Under the pieces are notes generated by a model. It was not told the DNA's origin. It made no database searches and worked only from the letters and a program-made list of their open reading frames with translations. Positions 53,709-64,000 of a stretch of DNA of 64,000 nucleotides are shown in pieces. A program made the translations under genes and the position numbers. The stretch covers positions 1 through 64,000 of the forward strand of contig MCFE01000463.1 of assembly GCA_002104905.1 (NCBI GenBank). Reading direction: 5' to 3'. Source of the stretch: Basidiobolus meristosporus CBS 931.73 (lineage: Eukaryota; Basidiobolomycota; Basidiobolomycetes; Basidiobolales; Basidiobolaceae). Within the stretch, counting starts at the first letter, position 1. Every line of letters starts with the position of its first letter.

Positions 53709-53923
53709 ATGACTTACTCATCTGAATGGTCTTTTCTCATCAATCTCATCACTACCACAGGATTTCCTTTTGACACACAAGAGGAGATACCAGGTACTGT
53801 GGACCATCTACCTTAATCTACTCAAGGAAATCCCTTGTTAAGCTTCTCTGCTATTATAAGAACTATTGCCCTACAAGGTTTCCTCCCACCATGCATGGCA
53901 ACAAAAGTCCTACAAAAGCTGTA
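53709..53923 (+). pseudogene. Transposase N-terminus of PIF copy 2
   Basis: Matches 8917-9130 (MTYSSEWSFLINL, GFPFDT, SLVKLLCYYKNY). Small deletions lie near 53798. It carries one more base than copy 1 at the CCCTACAAGG site (CCCACAAGG in copy 1), the clue to the frameshift there. Truncated before the DDE domain. Confidence 0.7.
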
Positions 53924-54720
53924 GATGTGTCAAGTTGGGATTAGAGATCTGCCTTGGGATAAAGGTTCCTATAATGTCCACAAATGACTCCCAGTGCTTC
54001 CAATGCACTCTTAGCAGGAATGGCCTCAGAATGCCACTTGAGCAAATGCATATTCAGCTCAGCCAGTCTTTGCATTTGTATTGTTGCATATGAGTATGAA
54101 TATCAGTTGGAGCATGTGAGAAGTACTTAGGGTAGTGGATGCTCTGTAATATCTTGCCAGTCTTTCAGATTTCTCTGGTACTTCAAAGGGCCCATTCAGC
54201 TTGAAATGCCCATGTACAACTTAGTCATCAGTATAGTAATATTGTTGAAAGTCAAATGCATTGCTCCCAGTGGAAAGCTTTTGCTCCAACAGATACTCTC
54301 TATCTAAAGTATCACTAGTTTCCAATTGATTCCATATTCTGGCCAATGATTTATAGCTTGCCAACTTTGCTGCAATTGCATGCTGACTTCTGTCCATTCT
54401 GCCGGTGGGAAGATGATGTTCTTAGTGTTGGTGTTTGGGTAATAATAATGTATGTAAGTTATGGAGAAAATCCCCTGGATCTCACATGTTTGACCTCAAT
54501 ACCATCCATTGTGCCTAGAAAAGCCAGCTATCTTGCTGATGGCTGGGGTTAGCCTAATGCAGAAACCAATAAGCACTTTGACATGAGGGTCATTTACTGT
54601 TTTCCTGCTGGAAAGTAGACAAAATTTTTCCCGCAATGGATACAGGGAGCTATCCTGGTTGGATTGTGATTTATGCCCAGATACCATTGAGACTACCATC
54701 AGATTCCATATAAATAAATA
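53924..54720 (-). pseudogene. CACTA-like transposase fragment
   Basis: Homologous to 10550-11019 and 32100-32868 (AAAAGCTGTAGATGTGTCAAG, CTCTGTAATATCTTGCCAG, ...CCCAGATACCATTGAGACTACC). It supplies the empty sites for both the MITE at 10779 and the intact Copia at 32869. No open frame of length. Confidence 0.55.
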
Positions 54721-55000
54721 TTAAGATGATCCCATCAAGAAGTCATCACAAAGTTAAAGTCCCATGACTAAAAGGTATTGATCCTGTCAGGACATCATCC
54801 AGAGAATGTTGAGAAATAGTTGCCCCCCAGATTTCACAAAAAACTTGTTCAAAATTTTTCATCACAATAATGTATAGGTGGCTTTTGATTGGTTCCCTGC
54901 CAATTTGTTCACTTTCTGATCCCAGACACTCTATTGCCTCCTACATTTGTGTGCATTGATTGGCTATTACCTCTTTTTCACACTCCTCACTTCATAACTC
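54721..55000. other. Non-coding spacer
   Basis: No gene or known repeat recognised; A/T-rich. Probably the downstream region of ORF-b, rearranged next to the transposase piece. Confidence 0.35.
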
Positions 55001-55931
55001 AACTGTTTCTCTTACTTTCCATGCTTACAAATTGATTTACTTTTGTTGAAGCTTCAGTTGCACCTCAATTACCAATTGTATTGACCTATACAAGTCCTTA
55101 TACCCTACACCTACCTTAAGCCCCACCCCACACTTATAAAGTAACTTCATTAAAATCCACCACTCAATAAGTATTTCTGCTATATTGCTCTGGTTCCACC
55201 ACTTTGTCAGGAACCCATCTGCTTTATGCCACTGTTCACTCACTGCTTCTCACACATCCTGGTTCTCAGCCAGCACTGCAAGGTCCAGCCCCTTATCTGC
55301 CAGTCTTTGCAATAAATCCTTGCAATATTCCAGTGTGTTCTCTTGAGCACTGCTCTTGAAGAAGTGCTGCAACCTTTTTGTGTGCTTATTAATGTTCCAA
55401 AACTCCACTGAAGGCATTGTGATAGTCATTCAAGTTCTTGACATTGTAGCCTTGTCTGTCAGTGGGATCTCCACTCTGTCAACAATGGAGGATATGGAGG
55501 GTGTAGTAGACAAACTGCCTTTTTCAGCAAACTCATCTACCTTGATAGCATGTAGCTGAGCTGCCTGTGCTTCCAACTATTGTGAAAACAGCTGCTTGCT
55601 TGTTGGTAATTCTTCTTGGCTATGATGGGATTCAGTCTGTTCTGGGCTTGCAGTGTTAATTGGCAAGAACTGCAGTTTTTTTTGCATGCCTTCCTGTCTC
55701 AGACTTGGGTAGATGTTTTTCCCTTTACCTTTTCCTTTATCACCACCAGGTCTTTCACTGCTACTTTGTCTGAGTGCTTCTTGTATAGAACTATGCTTTC
55801 TCCTGGATAAATTCTGCTCTGACGCATATGATTTGGCCTGCTTGCCCATTGCTGGCACTCTTCTGGCAACCAGACATTTCTTTTCCGCTTGTTTTGAGCT
55901 CTCAACCATAGTTTCATGGGCTTCTCTAAAA
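55001..55931 (-). pseudogene. ORF-b, minus-strand copy
   Basis: Upstream piece (55931-55577): REAHETMVESSKQAEKKCLV, ARRVPAMGKQAKSYASEQNL, then a Ser/Lys-rich part with GGDKGKGKGKN. Downstream: LQHFFKSSAQENTLEYCKDL near 55370-55320, and AVSEQWHKADGFLTKWWNQS near 55240. It matches 39370-40147 in reverse and has one copy of the unit duplicated there. The N-terminal side is cut at 55935 by the LTR of Gypsy element 2. Unknown function; strongly basic middle. Confidence 0.55.
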
Positions 55932-55935
55932 GCGG

Positions 55936-57742
55936 TGTAGTGGGGTGACAGTGACACCCACTGACAGATGTGCTCATTCCCTTATTTTCTACTTCCCTAT
56001 ATATCTACTACACTTATATAGTTTTATCCCATTTGTCTTACCCAATCAGTACTATCCCATAAGCCAGTTGACTATCACACCTGCTTACCTTATTGCATAA
56101 GTTACCCCTCACTTTATGTAAGATTACTAGCTATAAGTACTTCTATATTAGGCAAGTACCTGTGCCAGCACCCGTGACACATGATCAACCCGTGTCACCA
56201 TCCCTACCATTTCCATACCATATATGGTATCCCCATGTTACACAGGTTTCAGAATACTGATTCCTGATTGGTTGGATGTGCTGTGCCTCTTAGAACCTTC
56301 CGGCACCTACTTAGAACATTCTTAAGTCATTCTGATGTCATTAAGATTTCTATTGATATCCGGAACCTTCTGGAGCACCATGATTAGTAATCACTTAGCC
56401 AGTGAGAAAAGTATATAAGGGAGGCTATCCCTCTACAATAAATTGTCATCCCTTTTATCAATATACCAACTTGTTGATTAGTGTGATCACTGCTACCTGC
56501 TGCTACCTGAACTTCCAACCCCAGACCACAGGACACTCCCAGGAAACTGCGCTAACAGCCAACTGACTTTGGAGGCACTACTTGTGAGGAATACTCAGAG
56601 TAGGTATCTTTTATCATATTTGTTTCTTTCCCAAGTTTGTTCTTGTAAAGGCAAAGATACTTTTCTGTCTTTGTAACTATTGACCACAGCTGCATTCTTA
56701 TCAAGTCCCTGCTGGTGGAGTTTACAGTTGTTTTGACTTTGGAAGCTTTAGTACATTGTCATCTCAAAGGATGCTGAACCCAGCACATACTTTTTTTAAG
56801 ACGCCAACCATGTTGGGGATTGTAGCTCAATAGTTTTCCCTTGACAAGCTTGTGGCTTTATTCCCCTTCACATTAGATTAGAGACAGAACCCAAGTATTC
56901 CTAGCAAGCTATTGCCAGAGGTTATTAGACTTGTTCCGTTGGATAGTGCCACATTGAGCCATGAGTGCCATATAGTGCCACAGTGTGCCTGAGAGTTATA
57001 GCAGACCTAAACTTGGCCACAGAGTGTGGCATAGAGCTCTTCATATTCATGCAAAGCAGCTCCTGTGTTTCACCTACTGTGCAGGAGAAAATCAATTTTT
57101 TAACCTTTTTTTTGGGATCAAAATTGTGCATGACATAAAAGAGCACAGACAGACTGAAGATATGCATCTGGTACACAATACCCATGGCACTCTAAATCTA
57201 GCCCCACAGGCTTGTAGCATGTCACAAAAATGCATGGCACTATCTTGGTCCACTGGTACTGTCTGGCACTATAAGTGCTTTGTATAGGTTCTACTTTAGG
57301 GCTAATATTTAAATATAGTGCCAGATAGTACCAGTGGACCAAGATAGTGCCACGCATTTTTGTGACATGCTACAAGCCTGTGGGGCTAGATTTAGAGTGC
57401 CATGGGTATTGTGTACCAGATGCATATCTTCAGTCTGTCTGTGCTCTTTTATGTCATGCACAATTTTGATCCCAAGAAAAAGGTTAAAAAATTGATTTTC
57501 TCCTGCACAGTAGGTGAAACACAGGAGCTGCTTTGCATAAATATGCAGAACTATATGTCACACTCTGTGGCCAAGTTTAGGTCTGCTATGACTCTCAGGC
57601 ACACTATGGCACTATTTGGCACTCATGGCTCAATGTGGCACTATCCAACGGAACAAGTCTATGGCACCCAGTGAACACCCCACACACAAAACACTTGAGA
57701 AGTGTTGGACGTATCTCTCCCTTGGACTTATACACCACCACA
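55936..57742 (+). repeat. 5' LTR of Gypsy element 2, split by a MITE
   Basis: TGTAGTGGGGTGACAG...CACCACCACA, about 1073 bp without the MITE at 56927-57660. TATATAAG lies near 56411. It matches the solo LTRs 13586-14656 and 49861-50930 in reverse. Confidence 0.9.
56927..57660. mobile_element. Foldback MITE (type A), copy 4
   Basis: 734 bp, AGACTTGTTCC...GGAACAAGTCT, flanked by ATT and ATG. The uninterrupted LTR at 7566-7575 (GAGGTTATTGCACCC) shows the empty site. Confidence 0.9.
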
Positions 57743-57770
57743 AAATTGGCACCCAACATGGGGGGTTCAT
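57743..57770 (+). promoter_or_regulatory. Primer binding site of Gypsy element 2
   Basis: AAAT followed by TGGCACCCAACATGGGGGG, four bases after the LTR, equivalent to that at 1543. Confidence 0.7.
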
Positions 57771-57882
57771 ACAAGCTCCCTAGGACCCAACAAGATTTAC
57801 CTGAAGATTTGAGCTGTTATCCACCTATTTAAAAGAGACTACCAATATTACCAAGATTACAACACCAACCTACCTGCCCAAA

Positions 57883-59841
57883 ATGAACTCTATGCCATTA
57901 CCACTCTCACATGGAGCCACACAGTTTGATGGAAAGAATGTGGAAAGCTTCATATTCAAATGGGAGAAGCTCTGCAAGATGTGTAGCCTATCTGAACAAG
58001 AAATGGCTGAAGACTTCCCCTACTACTGCACCAATGATATTACCACTAAGCTTCTCAGACAAGGAGACATTCTCACTGACTGGGCCTTAATGAAGACCTA
58101 CCTACAGACCAAGTATGGTAGACCCCAGATATACTATGGAATTGAAGACCTCAGGCACTTTGGAAGAACTGGACTTTCCAAGCTACCACTTGAAGAGCTC
58201 ATTCAACAGTATGAAGATATGGCCAAGCCACTCCTAGAGTCCCAGGCTATAACTGAGTTTACCATGACACTTTACCTTGCACAAGGGCTTCCCCAGGACT
58301 TGGCAAGGAAAGTTGACTTACATGCAGCCAAGGATGACAAGTCTGGCATTCCTTGCTTTGCAGAGATGAAATGTGTTCTCCTAGAGGCAAAGCAAACTTC
58401 TACCTTTATGAGACTCCTGACATCTAATCTGCCAGACCAGTCAACCAAGGAGCCAAGGAGTGCTGCTGCTGACAATCAGACCTACGCTACCGACAGAATT
58501 GACCAACTTGCTGAACAGCTACAAAAGCTAGCCCTTAAGATTAATGGCTCAGCTCAGGTTGCTACTGAGGGACAAACACCTTTGCCCAGGCACTGCATCT
58601 GGTGTGACTCTACTCAGCATGCCAGACAAGAATGCTCAGAGCTTAGTCAGCTACTCAGAGAAGGAGCAGCACAGTTTGATGCTGATGGAATGCTTGCTGA
58701 CAAGGAAGGAAGAAGGATTCCCACTAATTTCCAAAGAGGAGGGATGAGAGCCCTTTTCCAGAAATCTGACTCAGCACCCAGAAAGCTTACTGCTGATGCC
58801 CCTATTGGGACTCATAAATTGAATCCAAGCAGCCCTGACAACAGACAATATGAAGTTGATGCCTTTGCTACCAAAAGACACCTCCCTGAAGAACCTGCCA
58901 AACCCATCCTTAGAAAACCACAATTCGAAGAACCTGAAGTTGTTATTGACAAGAGGCCTAGTATGCTGCCCACCCAAGATCCATTGCCTCACTTTCAGAT
59001 GACCTCAAAGATAGCAAGCTACTCAAGCCCTCAACTGATTACTGAGAAGCTGCTGAAGCAGAACCTCACTTTGTTGGTTGGAGAAATCATGAGTGTATCC
59101 CCATCTGTTAGGAAGACCTTTGATGAGCAGCTTAGAACAAGACAACAAGCTGTTGAACATATGGACACTCATATAATTCAGACAAACCGTGAAGACCACC
59201 AAAAGGATGACAACACTACTGAATATAAGACCTTTTACTCAGTTGCAACTGCTGTGGTGAAAGGGTATATATATGATGACCCTGTTGACTGCCATATTGA
59301 CAGTGGCTCAGAGATTTGTGTTATGCCACTAGACTTCTGGAAGACACTTAAAAGCAAGGAGCTACTGCCTGTTGATAGAGATATTGGATGGAACATGACC
59401 GATGCAAACTCAGGATCTAGTCCACTCTATGGTGTAGTACACAAGTTTCCTATTGAGGTACAAGGAATCAAGGTCTGGCTTCCCCTCTTCATCTGCCAGA
59501 AGGCAAACTTTGACCTTCTGCTAGGTAGACCATGGGAAACCAGTACTAAGGCTACAACCACCAACTATTCCAATGGGTCAGTATGGTACACCATACAAGG
59601 ATCCAATCCAGGACTACAGTCAACCTTCTGCGGTGTAACACCCAACAATAAGAGGACACATACTGCTTGCCAGAAGGCACATCTTGTTATGAAAGAAGAT
59701 GAAGAGCCTGACAATATACACCCCAACATTTGGAGCTGCTCATTAGGTATACAGGAGCAAACAGCTATGGTTTGAACAAAATACAAGACAGTAGAACAGA
59801 AGATTAGACCATCACTTACCCCACTGACTGATGGATCTTGA
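57883..59841 (+). pseudogene. gag-pro: Gag-protease of Gypsy element 2
   Basis: The ATG at 57883 opens 630 codons. Zinc knuckle CIWCDSTQHARQEC (near 58599-58640), then a protease with DSGSE near 59310 and the full LLLGRPWE strand that element 1 lost by frameshift. A TGA at 59773 (TGC in element 1) ends the ORF. The frame then runs 21 more codons to the TGA at 59839, which element 1 also has at the same place. Structure and length fit a Gag-protease unit of about 650 residues. Confidence 0.9.
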
Positions 59842-61831
59842 CCCGCTGATTACATTAGACCACCAGAAGAAACACCAGATGATATACGACTTACACCTGA
59901 GAGACTTGAGCAACTTATCATTGGTGATGGAAACCTAACACCAGAGGAGATACTATTATTCAAGGAGACCTTGAAAAGGCATGATAAGGTCTTCTGATAT
60001 AATGACAAGGAGATGGGACTCTTAAAGACATTGGTTGAAAAACCCATCAAGATTCATACAGTGCCCCACACACCCTGGTCATTTAAGCCTTACCCACTGC
60101 CCAGAGGACTCCAAGCTGATGTGCATGACCTACTTAAGAAGAAGATAGAAGCCGGTATCCTAGAACCTTGCCATGGACCCTATGCTAACAGATGGTTTGT
60201 GACCAAAAAGAAGAATGGAAAGCTCCGATTCATTCAAGACATGCAACCTGCAAATGCTGTCACTATCAGAGATGCTGCTATACCTCCATCCATTGATGAC
60301 TTTGCAGAAAGCTTTAGTGGCCACTCCATCTACTCAACATATGATCTCTACTCAGGATATGACCAGATCCCCCTTGATGAAACATCAAGAGATATGTTTG
60401 CGCTACAGACACCATTTGGACTGTTAAGGATGACAAGACTCAGCCAAGGGGCTACAAACTCTGTGGCCCAGTTCCAGAGATGCATGGTAAACGTGCTGTA
60501 TCAGTTTATACCTGAGAGACTTGCTGTCTTTGTGGATGACATAGGCATCAAAGGACCAAAATTCCAAGACACCACTGAAGTTATGCCTGGAATAAGAAAG
60601 TTTGTCTATGACCATATTACAGACAATGATGCTATATTGGGAGCCATTGAAGAAGCTGGACTCACCATCAGTGGTGAGAAAAGCAGCTTTGGTGTATCAG
60701 AGATATCCATTGTTGGACAAAAATGCAACACCTTTGGTTGTTCACCTGGAGACTCCAAGACACAAAAGATATGCAACTGGCCTACCCCCACAAATCTCAC
60801 ACAAGCTTGTGGCTTTGTGGCTGCTTGTGGGTTCTTTAGGATCTGGATCCCAAGATTTTCTGAGATAGCAGAACCAATTTACCAACTACAGAGAAAGAAC
60901 ACCCCATTTATCTGGGGAGAAGAGCAAGAAGAAGCCATGCAATTACTGAAAGAGGCCTCAGTATCTCCACCAGTTTTAAGACCTCTTGACTATCAAAACA
61001 CTGAATGCCCACCTATTTTGACAGTGGATGCAAGCCCCATAGGAGCTGGAGCACTACTTGGACAAGATGATGAAGATGGCAACCACTATGCCTGCAGATA
61101 TGAGAGCTGCCTATTCTCTCCTAGAGAACAAAGATACTCACAGATTAAGAGAGAACTACTAGGAGTTGTGAAGATGCTGAGGAAACTGAAGTCACAACTC
61201 TACATGACACATTTTATCCTGGAGACAGATGCCAAGCCACTTATAGGAGTGATCAACAAGCCTGACCTACCTGATGATGCCACAAACCGATGGATGGCAT
61301 GGCTGAAAATGTTTGACTTTGAGGTCAAACATATCCCTGGCAAGACAAATGTTGTGGCTGATGCACTCTCCAGGAAGGGACCACAATTATTTGAAGACTT
61401 GGACCCTCACTTTGATGATATTGTTGATGCAGAGATCCGACAGATTGCCATCAAAGACCAAGAGAGAACTACCTGGAGTCTGATCAAGTAATATCTAAGG
61501 ACACTTAAGAAATCTAGTTGGATGGATATTCAGGAGTTTAGAAAACTCAGGAAGAAGGCACACCACTACTATCTTAAAGATGATCTTCTCTTTAAGCAAG
61601 TGAAGCCTGGACTTATGCCAAGAAGAATAGTCACTACCCCTCAAGAGCAACTGAACATCATGACAAGTATCCACCAAGGAGAACCAGGAGGACATAGAGG
61701 ACAAGAAGCCACATACAACACTACAGCTCAGAGGTACTACTGGGAAAACATGTATTATGATATCCAATACTTTGTTGAGTCATGTGTAGCCTGCCAGAAG
61801 AGATCCTCCAAGTGTTATGAAGAACCACCGC
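59842..61831 (+). pseudogene. pol: Pol of Gypsy element 2, cut at the integrase zinc finger
   Basis: In frame with Gag-protease. An extra TGA lies at 59996 (TCA in element 1). The 60013-61491 ORF holds RT with FVDD (near 60530) and RNase H (TVDASPIGAGALLG near 61020, LETDAKPLIGVINK near 61220). A TAA at 61489 follows, then the integrase zinc finger (HQGEPGGHRG...CVACQKRSSKC, 61670-61812). The frame ends in EEPP at the LTR insertion. RT and RNase H look intact. Confidence 0.88.
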
Positions 61832-62635
61832 TGTGGTGGTGTAGAGGTACTCCTGGGAGAAGCTACACAACTCAAGGTGTGTGAGGTGTCTGATGGGTGC
61901 AATAACCTCTGTGTCTAAACTGCTGGTGTCTTTGTCAATATGTCACTATGGTAAAAGCTCCTGCTTCTTTAGCTCCCTAGGTGCTCCAAGTGTCTCCAAA
62001 GGCCTCTGTGTGTCTTGTGCACTACCCTGAAAAGCTCCTTGATGGCAGGTCTTAGATGTACTGTTGAAGGCAGGTGCAGTGATCAACTGCTAATCAATAA
62101 GGTAGAAGTGTTACTGATAGAAGGGATGATTTATTGATGAGGAATTGCTTTCCCTTAAATACTTTTCCTGATTGCCAAGTGATTACTAATGACAAGGTTC
62201 TAGAAGATTCTAGGTATCAGTGGAATTCTTGATGACATCACTATGAGCTAAAAATATGCCAAGAATGTCCTGGAAGGTTCTAAAGGGCACAGCACTCTCA
62301 ACCAATCAGGAATCAGTAGTCTGAAACCTGTGCAACATAGAAATACCATATATGGTATTGAAATGGTAGAGATGGTAACACAGACCTAGGTCATGTGTCA
62401 CGGGTACTGACGCGGGTACTTGCCTTATATAGATACATCTACTGATCACAAAGCTGAATAACATCTGGGATAACTAATGCTAATAACTAATCAGGGTAAA
62501 CATCATATGGGGATAATACTGATAATATGGGCAAAAGAAGAATGGGATAATACTGATAAGATAAAATATGGATAAGTATATCATAATGACTATATGAATA
62601 AACTTGTCTGTGGGAGGTATGTTTACCCTACCACA
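61832..62635 (-). repeat. 3' LTR (type B) of the gag-protease-only element
   Basis: 804 bp, TGTGGTGGTGTAGAGG...CCCTACCACA in plus reading; nearly the same as the solo LTR at 11957-12759. Confidence 0.9.
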
Positions 62636-62650
62636 TCCACCCCCCACTTG
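62636..62650 (-). other. Polypurine tract of the gag-protease-only element
   Basis: On the minus strand AAGTGGGGGGTGGA abuts the LTR start, which fixes the element's orientation and shows that the coding region ends just before it. Confidence 0.82.
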
Positions 62651-62713
62651 AGCTAAAAAGTTTCAGGGAACTTTTTAGCTAACCACTGTAAGTTTGGAGA
62701 ACAAAGTGCTCTC

Positions 62714-64000
62714 TCAGTCTTCCTCAATGAAGCCACCTGTCCTTTCTTGAGATAGAAATCTACATGATGTCATTGATCGGATATTGTTTGAGTCCACACC
62801 ACAGAAGGTTGCTGTTAGTCCTGGGCTCTCTGAGTATATAGTATACCATGCTGAACCATCTGGGTAGTTCACTGCAGTTGCTCTTGCTTTTACCTCCCAT
62901 GGTCTTCCAAGAAGTAATTCAAAGTTAGCCTTTGCACATATGAATACTGGGATCTCATGGGGTATTCCTTCAATGATGAGAGGGAAGCTGTGAATAATTC
63001 CTAAAAGCTTTGATTGCCCTGAGTTGGCATCCTTCATGCTCCAATTGATATTGGTGTCTATGGGCAATAAGTCTTTGCATGGTAGTTGTTTCCAAGCCTC
63101 CAAAGGCATCACACATATCTCAGATCCACTGTCAATATGACATAGGATTTCTTGATTATGCACAGTTCCTGTAGTTGTTGCAGTTGCCACTGAGTAGTAG
63201 TGTTTCTGGCTTTGATGCAGCTTACTGATATTTTGGCTTCCTTGAACTGTCCTGACCTGGTTGCCTTGAGTTGATTCAATTGGATGCTTTCTTATTCTGA
63301 TATGCTCATCCAGAGTCTTTCTTACAGATGGTGATACACTGAGTAGCTCTCCAACCTTGATTGATATGTTGCTTCCTAGTATATGACTTGTCAGAGCCTC
63401 TGGGGTACCATTTTGCTTGACTCTAGGCTGCATGTGGTAGTTGTTGGCCTTGGCAGACTCTTGTAAAATTAATGGGGGTGATGCTTTCTTCTCAATCACA
63501 ACTTCTGGCTCACATCTTGGTACTTTTGTTGCTGGGCCTGGATTAGCCATTTTTTCAGGATGGTGTCTCTTTGAAGCATAAATTGAAGCTATATGATCTT
63601 GGGCCTCTCTGGGGTCCTCATAGTCAAAGTTCAGAACTTCAGCTGGATCAAAGTAGCCAGGATCTTCTTCGCCATGAAGGTGAACCTTTCTTGTATGAGA
63701 GGTGACTTGCTTGTAGTGAACTCTCATTCCTCCTTGTCCAAATGCTGTGGATAATTTGTCACCATGCTTACTGACTATGTATCCCTGAGGACTATATAGG
63801 ACATCACCTGTGGATAGTAATGACTGAAGCTCTTGGCAATTTCTCTTGGAATGGTTGGCAGAGTCACACCACATGCATGTATATTTGACTTCTTTCTCTA
63901 CTGGCTTCTGACCATATGCTTTGCTGGCAAGTAGCAAAGAGAGTTTCTCTAGTTGCTGTGTCAGCTCCTGAATTTGAGTGCTTTGATTGCTGGGATTAAG
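62714..64000 (-). CDS. gag-pro: Gag-protease protein (partial, open to the window edge)
   Basis: An open minus-strand frame of more than 425 codons without a stop. It has a leucine-rich segment (QELTQQLEKLSLLLASKAYG, near 63960-63900), a zinc knuckle CMWCDSANHSKRNC (near 63870-63830) with the FGQGGMR motif after it, and an aspartic protease with DSGSE near 63130 and LLLGRPWE near 62920. It ends GGFIEED at 62714. It is distantly related to the Gag-protease of Gypsy elements 1 and 2. The start codon lies beyond the window. The ORF looks conserved, as if Gag and protease are still used. Partner RT and integrase would have to come from another element. Confidence 0.88.
   Translation of the reverse strand, partial: LNPSNQSTQIQELTQQLEKLSLLLASKAYGQKPVEKEVKYTCMWCDSANHSKRNCQELQSLLSTGDVLYSPQGYIVSKHGDKLSTAFGQGGMRVHYKQVTSHTRKVHLHGEEDPGYFDPAEVLNFDYEDPREAQDHIASIYASKRHHPEKMANPGPATKVPRCEPEVVIEKKASPPLILQESAKANNYHMQPRVKQNGTPEALTSHILGSNISIKVGELLSVSPSVRKTLDEHIRIRKHPIESTQGNQVRTVQGSQNISKLHQSQKHYYSVATATTTGTVHNQEILCHIDSGSEICVMPLEAWKQLPCKDLLPIDTNINWSMKDANSGQSKLLGIIHSFPLIIEGIPHEIPVFICAKANFELLLGRPWEVKARATAVNYPDGSAWYTIYSESPGLTATFCGVDSNNIRSMTSCRFLSQERTGGFIEED

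Larger units (their letters stand above)
51609..53923. mobile_element. PIF/Harbinger-like element, copy 2 (truncated, MITE inside)
   Basis: Left terminus TGACTTGTTCCATTGAAC at 51609, preceded by AAT. Then non-coding sequence, ORF-a on the minus strand, the divergent spacer with a foldback MITE (52716-53448) and the transposase start (53709-53912). It breaks off at about 53923 against CACTA-like sequence, so most of the transposase is missing. ORF-a also has internal deletions. Confidence 0.75.
55936..61831 (+). mobile_element. Ty3/Gypsy element 2 (same family as element 1), 5' part
   Basis: 5' LTR (55936-57742, with a MITE inside), primer site, Gag-protease and Pol up to the integrase zinc finger, where a minus-strand LTR element is inserted (61832). 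GCGG precedes the LTR. The rest of Pol and the 3' LTR must lie beyond the window. Coding regions are very similar to element 1, but the LTR belongs to a clearly different subfamily. Confidence 0.88.
61832..64000 (-). mobile_element. Gag-protease-only LTR element, minus strand (runs off the window)
   Basis: The 3' LTR is at 61832-62635, the polypurine tract directly inside it, then only 60-odd bases to the stop of a Gag-protease ORF that continues to the window edge. There is no RT, RNase H or integrase. CCGC (61828-61831) is the left flank. The other LTR should be to the right. Confidence 0.8.

Noticed and set aside
1-64000. Host genes, tRNA, rRNA or CRISPR arrays
   Set aside because: Nothing fits. 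The repeated blocks are all LTRs or transposon arms, and no cloverleaf-type sequence was convincing.
12-64000. Repeat-induced point mutation as general cause of decay
   Set aside because: Stops arise from several kinds of change and CpG sites persist in young copies; I cannot show a consistent C-to-T signature by eye.

Overview
The window is a eukaryotic, transposon-packed block, most likely from a filamentous basidiomycete fungus. That assignment is inference. It rests on the Gypsy Gag zinc-knuckle style (CIWCDS...H...C followed by a GRGG-like motif), a tnp2/Plavaka-like DNA transposase, PIF/Harbinger elements and Copia elements side by side, and compact coding without bacterial signals. I see no convincing host gene, tRNA, rRNA or CRISPR array. 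Nearly every base can be assigned to a mobile element, usually nested inside an older one.

Left part (1-16.1 kb). A PIF/Harbinger-like DNA transposon (1-9983, left end outside the window) carries two divergent genes: a DDE transposase and an accessory ORF ('ORF-a'). The accessory ORF is split by a full Gypsy element (462-7650). The PIF copy abuts a decayed CACTA-like (tnp2/Plavaka-like) transposase (9984-11019), which holds a short MITE. Next comes a truncated chromodomain Gypsy (11020-16127) containing two solo LTRs (11957-12759 and 13586-14656).

Middle (16.1-40.8 kb). This holds broken Copia copies, an inverted cluster of Copia LTRs, a foldback MITE (18389-19120), a near-complete but dead Copia (21184-25856), a second PIF copy (26041-28260) lying inside a CACTA-associated ORF ('ORF-b'), and a broken reverse-strand Gypsy (28729-31782). 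One Copia element is intact (32869-37554): its LTRs look identical, it has a perfect 5-bp target duplication, and its single 1305-codon polyprotein ORF is open. It sits in the CACTA-like transposase, whose two halves flank it (31783-32868 and 37555-38640). ORF-b (38690-40147) diverges from that transposase.

Right part (40.8-64 kb). A reverse-strand Gypsy (40835-47892) has an extra ORF after pol and a foldback MITE between protease and RT. It is followed by a decayed Copia with a solo LTR, a third PIF copy with a foldback MITE, CACTA-like and ORF-b remnants, and a second copy of the first Gypsy family (55936-61831). That copy is interrupted by a reverse-strand LTR element (61832 to the edge) that carries only gag-protease between its polypurine tract and the window end.

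The most useful relationships are four. The PIF element shares its transposase-side terminus with the foldback MITEs and is their likely mobiliser. The Gypsy group makes 4-bp target duplications, mostly at CG-containing sites (CCGC/GCGG). Two Gypsy copies share an in-frame TGA exactly between protease and RT, while a third relative stops after protease and lacks pol altogether. The Copia elements appear to prime from the anticodon region of initiator tRNA-Met (half-tRNA priming).
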